DNA of 10,313 nucleotides, taken from positions 1-10,313 of the forward strand of contig JAKAFF010000031.1 of the NCBI GenBank assembly GCA_021818045.1, read 5' to 3'. Position 1 is the first letter of the stretch. Each line of letters begins with the position of its first letter. This stretch comes from a bacterium. GTDB taxonomy: Bacteria > Chlamydiota > Chlamydiia > Chlamydiales > SM23-39. A model generated the notes under the pieces. That model did not search any database, was not told the DNA's origin, and saw nothing but the letters and a program-made list of their open reading frames with translations. The position numbers were made by a program, and so were the translations under genes. This document shows, piece by piece, positions 8,061-10,313 of the stretch.

Positions 8061-9106
8061 TGCACGTGATTGTATTAGCAGGAGGCGGAGGAACTAGGCT
8101 CTGGCCCTTATCGACAGAAGATTTTCCAAAGCAGTTTTTAAACTTCGGAGATCAAGAATCCTTACTGCAAAAAACCACGCGCCGTTTTCTCGATTCCGAT
8201 CTGACACAAAATTTGATTGTTTCTACGAACGAGCACTATCAAGTCCTTGTTGCCAAGCAGCTTGAGAAATTAGATCGCAAGCAAAAGGTGCAAATTGTAG
8301 TAGAGCCTACGAGAAGAAACACAGCTGCCGCTATAGCTTTGTCTGTTAAGTATTTGTTAGAAAAACGGCGCGCGAATCCTACGGATTTAGTTCTTGTTCT
8401 ACCCTCCGATCATTTAATTCAGCCGGAGGCAGTTTTTATGCGTTATGTAGAACACGCTTGTGCGCATGCTATTAGTCAAAGCCATATCATGACATTTGGC
8501 ATTAAGCCCAGTCGGCCGGAGACCGGTTTTGGGTACATTCAAATGGGTAAGAAGTTCGATCCTTTTATCCATGAGGCAGGTGGATTTTTTGAAAAGCCCT
8601 CTTTTGACACAGCTTGCCAATTTGTCCGTTCAGGGCAATATGTTTGGAATTCGGGGATATTTCTTTTTTCTATTGCAACAATGATGGAGGAATTGGCGGA
8701 TCACGTGCCGGAGATTTATCAAGGGGTATGCAAACCCTTTGATCAAGTCATCTCTTCCTACGATCAGTTTCCTGATGTCTCCATAGATTATGCCTTAATG
8801 GAAAAAACACACCATCTGGCCGTGTGTCCCCTCCCTGTGGAGTGGTCGGATGTGGGTTCATGGGATAGCGTATATGAGATATTGGATAAAGATCAGGATA
8901 GTAACGTTAAGATTGGCAACGTTTTAGCAATCGACACAAAAAACAGCCTGATTTTTGGAGGCAAGCGATTGATTTCTACTCTTGGCCTGGAAGATCTATT
9001 AATTGTTGAGACGGAAAACGCTTTGTTTATTGGAAAAAAGGGCGAATCTCAAAAAATCAAGACATTAGTGCGTCAGGTGTGCGAGACGCCAAAAGAGAAG
9101 CCATAA
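8057..9106 (+). CDS. manC: Mannose-1-phosphate guanylyltransferase (GDP-mannose pyrophosphorylase)
   Basis: ManC makes GDP-mannose from mannose-1-phosphate and GTP, the donor for mannosyltransferases and the substrate of Gmd. The 349-residue protein starts with the nucleotidyltransferase signature VLAGGGGTRLWPLS (6-19) and Lys25 in FPKQF. It continues with EPTRRNTAAAIALS (83-96), PSDH (116-119), GFGYI (157-161), the sugar-phosphate site FEKP (178-181), WNSG (197-200), SIDYALMEK (242-250) and DVGSW (265-269). It ends after this catalytic domain: the C-terminal phosphomannose isomerase cupin of the common two-domain enzymes is absent, so phosphomannose isomerase must come from elsewhere, as must phosphomannomutase. 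The start is ATG 8057 (ATGA overlap) or ATG 8060, one codon later, which gives MHVIVLAGG and is just as plausible. The last 16 codons lie antisense to the end of the convergent ligase-like gene. Confidence 0.96.
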   Translation: MMHVIVLAGGGGTRLWPLSTEDFPKQFLNFGDQESLLQKTTRRFLDSDLTQNLIVSTNEHYQVLVAKQLEKLDRKQKVQIVVEPTRRNTAAAIALSVKYLLEKRRANPTDLVLVLPSDHLIQPEAVFMRYVEHACAHAISQSHIMTFGIKPSRPETGFGYIQMGKKFDPFIHEAGGFFEKPSFDTACQFVRSGQYVWNSGIFLFSIATMMEELADHVPEIYQGVCKPFDQVISSYDQFPDVSIDYALMEKTHHLAVCPLPVEWSDVGSWDSVYEILDKDQDSNVKIGNVLAIDTKNSLIFGGKRLISTLGLEDLLIVETENALFIGKKGESQKIKTLVRQVCETPKEKP

Positions 9107-10256
9107 ACCAGTAAAAACAAAGTGTTGGGATATTGACGAGCGCTCCTTCTGCGATCGCAACAAACAAGTAGTTCACTAACCCCAGTAAAATGCCTGATTG
9201 AATATGTGTGCGGTGCGGCTTGAAGATGCCAATGTATATGGGGGCAGTCATGGCCAATAAGAATGCAAATAACCCACTGATTCCTAATGAATTTAAAATG
9301 CCTAAATAGGTCGCTTCGGCAATGTTTTGTAGGGGCTTAGAAGCAAAAAGCGTGGCGTCCGATAGGGATGCAAAATAATTGCTTCTGCCCCCTAAGCTTG
9401 GATCGACAAAAAAGTCATATGGAATGTCAAAATAGAGGGCAAAAACGAGTAGAAAAGACGCAATTGCGCCGAGGGATGCGGCGATGCGTATGAAGAATTT
9501 GTATCTGGAGATCTGGTTGTTGTAATACATCCAAGTAGCGCATGTCATTTCGCTAAAAATCAATCCAATCCAAACGGCTCGAGATAAGGTCAAAAGTAGC
9601 GCGAGTTTTACGAGGCCTTGACGCCATTTGCTGGATTCAATCACAGAGTAAAGTGGAAGTAATATCAATATACAAACTCCAAATACGTTTCCATTATTGT
9701 ATGTGGAGATTAGCTTAAATAAAAATCCACGGTTGATGCATTTGTCTTCAAGCGTTCCCCAATCCCCTAAATTGGTTGTTAGAAGTGGAATTTCAATAAA
9801 TTGGCCCGTGAGCATCTTATACAAAAATAAAAAGATTCCGTAGGATGCGAGGAGCAAGAGAGCGTTTTTGCTTCGATTGAGCAAAGTAGAAAGGTGCAGC
9901 GTCTCAATTTCATGGGAAAAAATAACGAATAAGCTGAACGGAAGAAAGCAAAATGAGATCCACAAAGAGAGCGCAAGACCTAGATCTTCAGTGCCATTTA
10001 GGAGATAGGTAGCGATGCCGATGCATTGAAAGGGTACCGTGCAAAGGAACAAGATCATGCGCGGGGTATGGATAATCCAATGTTTTTTGAGACACCAAGA
10101 GAGGGTGGCGATTCCCAGTAACAAATAGCCCCAGGTGATAGGGATATCGCCAATTTTAAAGCCCCCTTTGGGAAATACCAACAGAAAAGCCCAAATCAAA
10201 AAGTAGAAAATGCTATACACAAATGAGTTCAAAAGTTGGATTTTCGGCTGCGCCAA
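9057..10256 (-). CDS. O-antigen ligase/polymerase-like polytopic membrane protein (WaaL/Wzy type)
   Basis: About 399 residues with many hydrophobic segments (for example near 11-29, 41-55, 66-86, 94-113, 131-148, 190-206, 215-234, 256-276, 324-345, 353-369, 377-390). Family-like signs are the STYNNGNVFG stretch (185-193), LTLSRAVWIGL (222-232), the GGRSNYF loop (289-295) and YLGILNSLGISGLF (317-330), the pattern of O-antigen ligases and Wzy-type polymerases. These act in the inner membrane with periplasmic active sites, joining undecaprenyl-linked glycan to lipid A-core or polymerising repeat units. Ligase and polymerase cannot be told apart here. No ATG exists before residue 67; an in-frame stop (10272-10274) bounds the frame, so translation must start at a TTG (10256 or 10232) or a GTG (10220). 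TTG 10256 lies in a hairpin loop and lacks a Shine-Dalgarno sequence. The first membrane segment is intact, so little or nothing is missing. The 3' end overlaps manC by 50 bases. Confidence 0.8.
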   Translation of the reverse strand: MAQPKIQLLNSFVYSIFYFLIWAFLLVFPKGGFKIGDIPITWGYLLLGIATLSWCLKKHWIIHTPRMILFLCTVPFQCIGIATYLLNGTEDLGLALSLWISFCFLPFSLFVIFSHEIETLHLSTLLNRSKNALLLLASYGIFLFLYKMLTGQFIEIPLLTTNLGDWGTLEDKCINRGFLFKLISTYNNGNVFGVCILILLPLYSVIESSKWRQGLVKLALLLTLSRAVWIGLIFSEMTCATWMYYNNQISRYKFFIRIAASLGAIASFLLVFALYFDIPYDFFVDPSLGGRSNYFASLSDATLFASKPLQNIAEATYLGILNSLGISGLFAFLLAMTAPIYIGIFKPHRTHIQSGILLGLVNYLFVAIAEGALVNIPTLCFYWFMASLLASRTPDALMS

Positions 10257-10265
10257 AGCGGCGCA
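10249..10265. repeat. Short GC-rich inverted repeat around the ligase-like gene start
   Basis: TGCGCC and GGCGCA form a perfect 6-base stem (five G-C pairs) around the loop AAAGC on the plus strand. In minus-strand RNA the loop would contain two bases of the candidate UUG start codon at 10256, the third base being paired. No T-run follows on either strand, so it is not an intrinsic terminator. It may affect translation start, or may be chance. Confidence 0.5.
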
Positions 10266-10276
10266 ATTCGTCTATC

Positions 10277-10313
10277 GTAAGTGACCCTATATTTTTAATA
10301 TTGGGTCACTTAC
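10277..10313. repeat. 37-base near-perfect palindrome at the window end
   Basis: GTAAGTGACCC (10277-10287) is matched exactly by its complement GGGTCACTTAC (10303-10313). Inside the arms, after one T/T mismatch, five more A-T pairs can form, leaving a loop of three T. The minus-strand side downstream of the arm (GATAGACG) has no T-run; the plus-strand side is outside the window. It could be a terminator for something beyond the right edge, an operator or upstream element of the ligase-like gene, or one copy of a dispersed palindromic repeat. The sequence alone does not decide. Confidence 0.7.

Noticed and set aside
10277..10313. Calling the end palindrome an intrinsic terminator.
   Set aside because: No T-run follows on the minus strand and the plus-strand flank is outside the window, so the defining element cannot be shown.
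1..10313. A CRISPR array, tRNA or rRNA gene, insertion sequence, phage gene or defence system.
   Set aside because: No regularly spaced repeats, cloverleaf pattern, transposase or integrase motifs were seen; the window is filled by recognisable repair and glycan genes.
1..10313. Assigning the window to the Chlamydiota.
   Set aside because: The impression rests on a few UvrB residues and general gene content; without a search it is not firm enough to state as a call.

Overview
The window reads as chromosomal DNA from a Gram-negative, LPS- or glycan-coated bacterium. It is almost entirely coding: seven intact genes plus one gene cut by the left edge. Only about 93 bases (5788-5880) and about 57 bases (10257-10313) are non-coding. 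Base composition looks moderate and even. The organism cannot be named from this stretch. The UvrB sequence (a Cys in the motif VI stretch QTCGRAARN) and the gene mix would fit an environmental chlamydia-like lineage, but that is a weak impression, not a call.

Layout. (1) 1-4817, plus strand: the 3' part of uvrB (nucleotide excision repair), then a one-piece MsbA/PglK-type ABC exporter, then a family 9 glycosyltransferase (heptosyltransferase-like). Each junction overlaps (8 bases, then ATGA), so this looks like one transcript. (2) 4657-5787, minus strand: a second family 9 glycosyltransferase, tail to tail with the first and overlapping it by 161 bases. (3) 5788-5880: a short divergent intergenic region that should hold promoters in both directions. 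(4) 5881-9106, plus strand: gmd (GDP-mannose 4,6-dehydratase), a GT4 WbaZ-like glycosyltransferase and manC (mannose-1-phosphate guanylyltransferase), all joined by 4-base stop/start overlaps. (5) 9057-10256, minus strand: a polytopic membrane protein of the O-antigen ligase/polymerase type. It again overlaps its convergent neighbour (by 50 bases) and has no ATG start. (6) 10257-10313: two inverted repeats, one of them a 37-base near-perfect palindrome ending on the last base of the window.

How the genes fit together. ManC would make GDP-mannose, and Gmd would convert it to GDP-4-keto-6-deoxy-mannose. The GT4 enzyme would transfer a mannose-family sugar and the two GT9 enzymes probably heptose-like sugars. 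The ABC exporter would move a lipid-linked intermediate across the inner membrane, and the ligase/polymerase-like protein would join or polymerise the glycan in the periplasm. The reductase or aminotransferase needed after Gmd, and phosphomannomutase before ManC, are not in the window. I see no clearly new biological system. The unusual points are architectural: two long tail-to-tail gene overlaps, uvrB leading an envelope-glycan transcript, and the structured non-ATG start region of the ligase-like gene.
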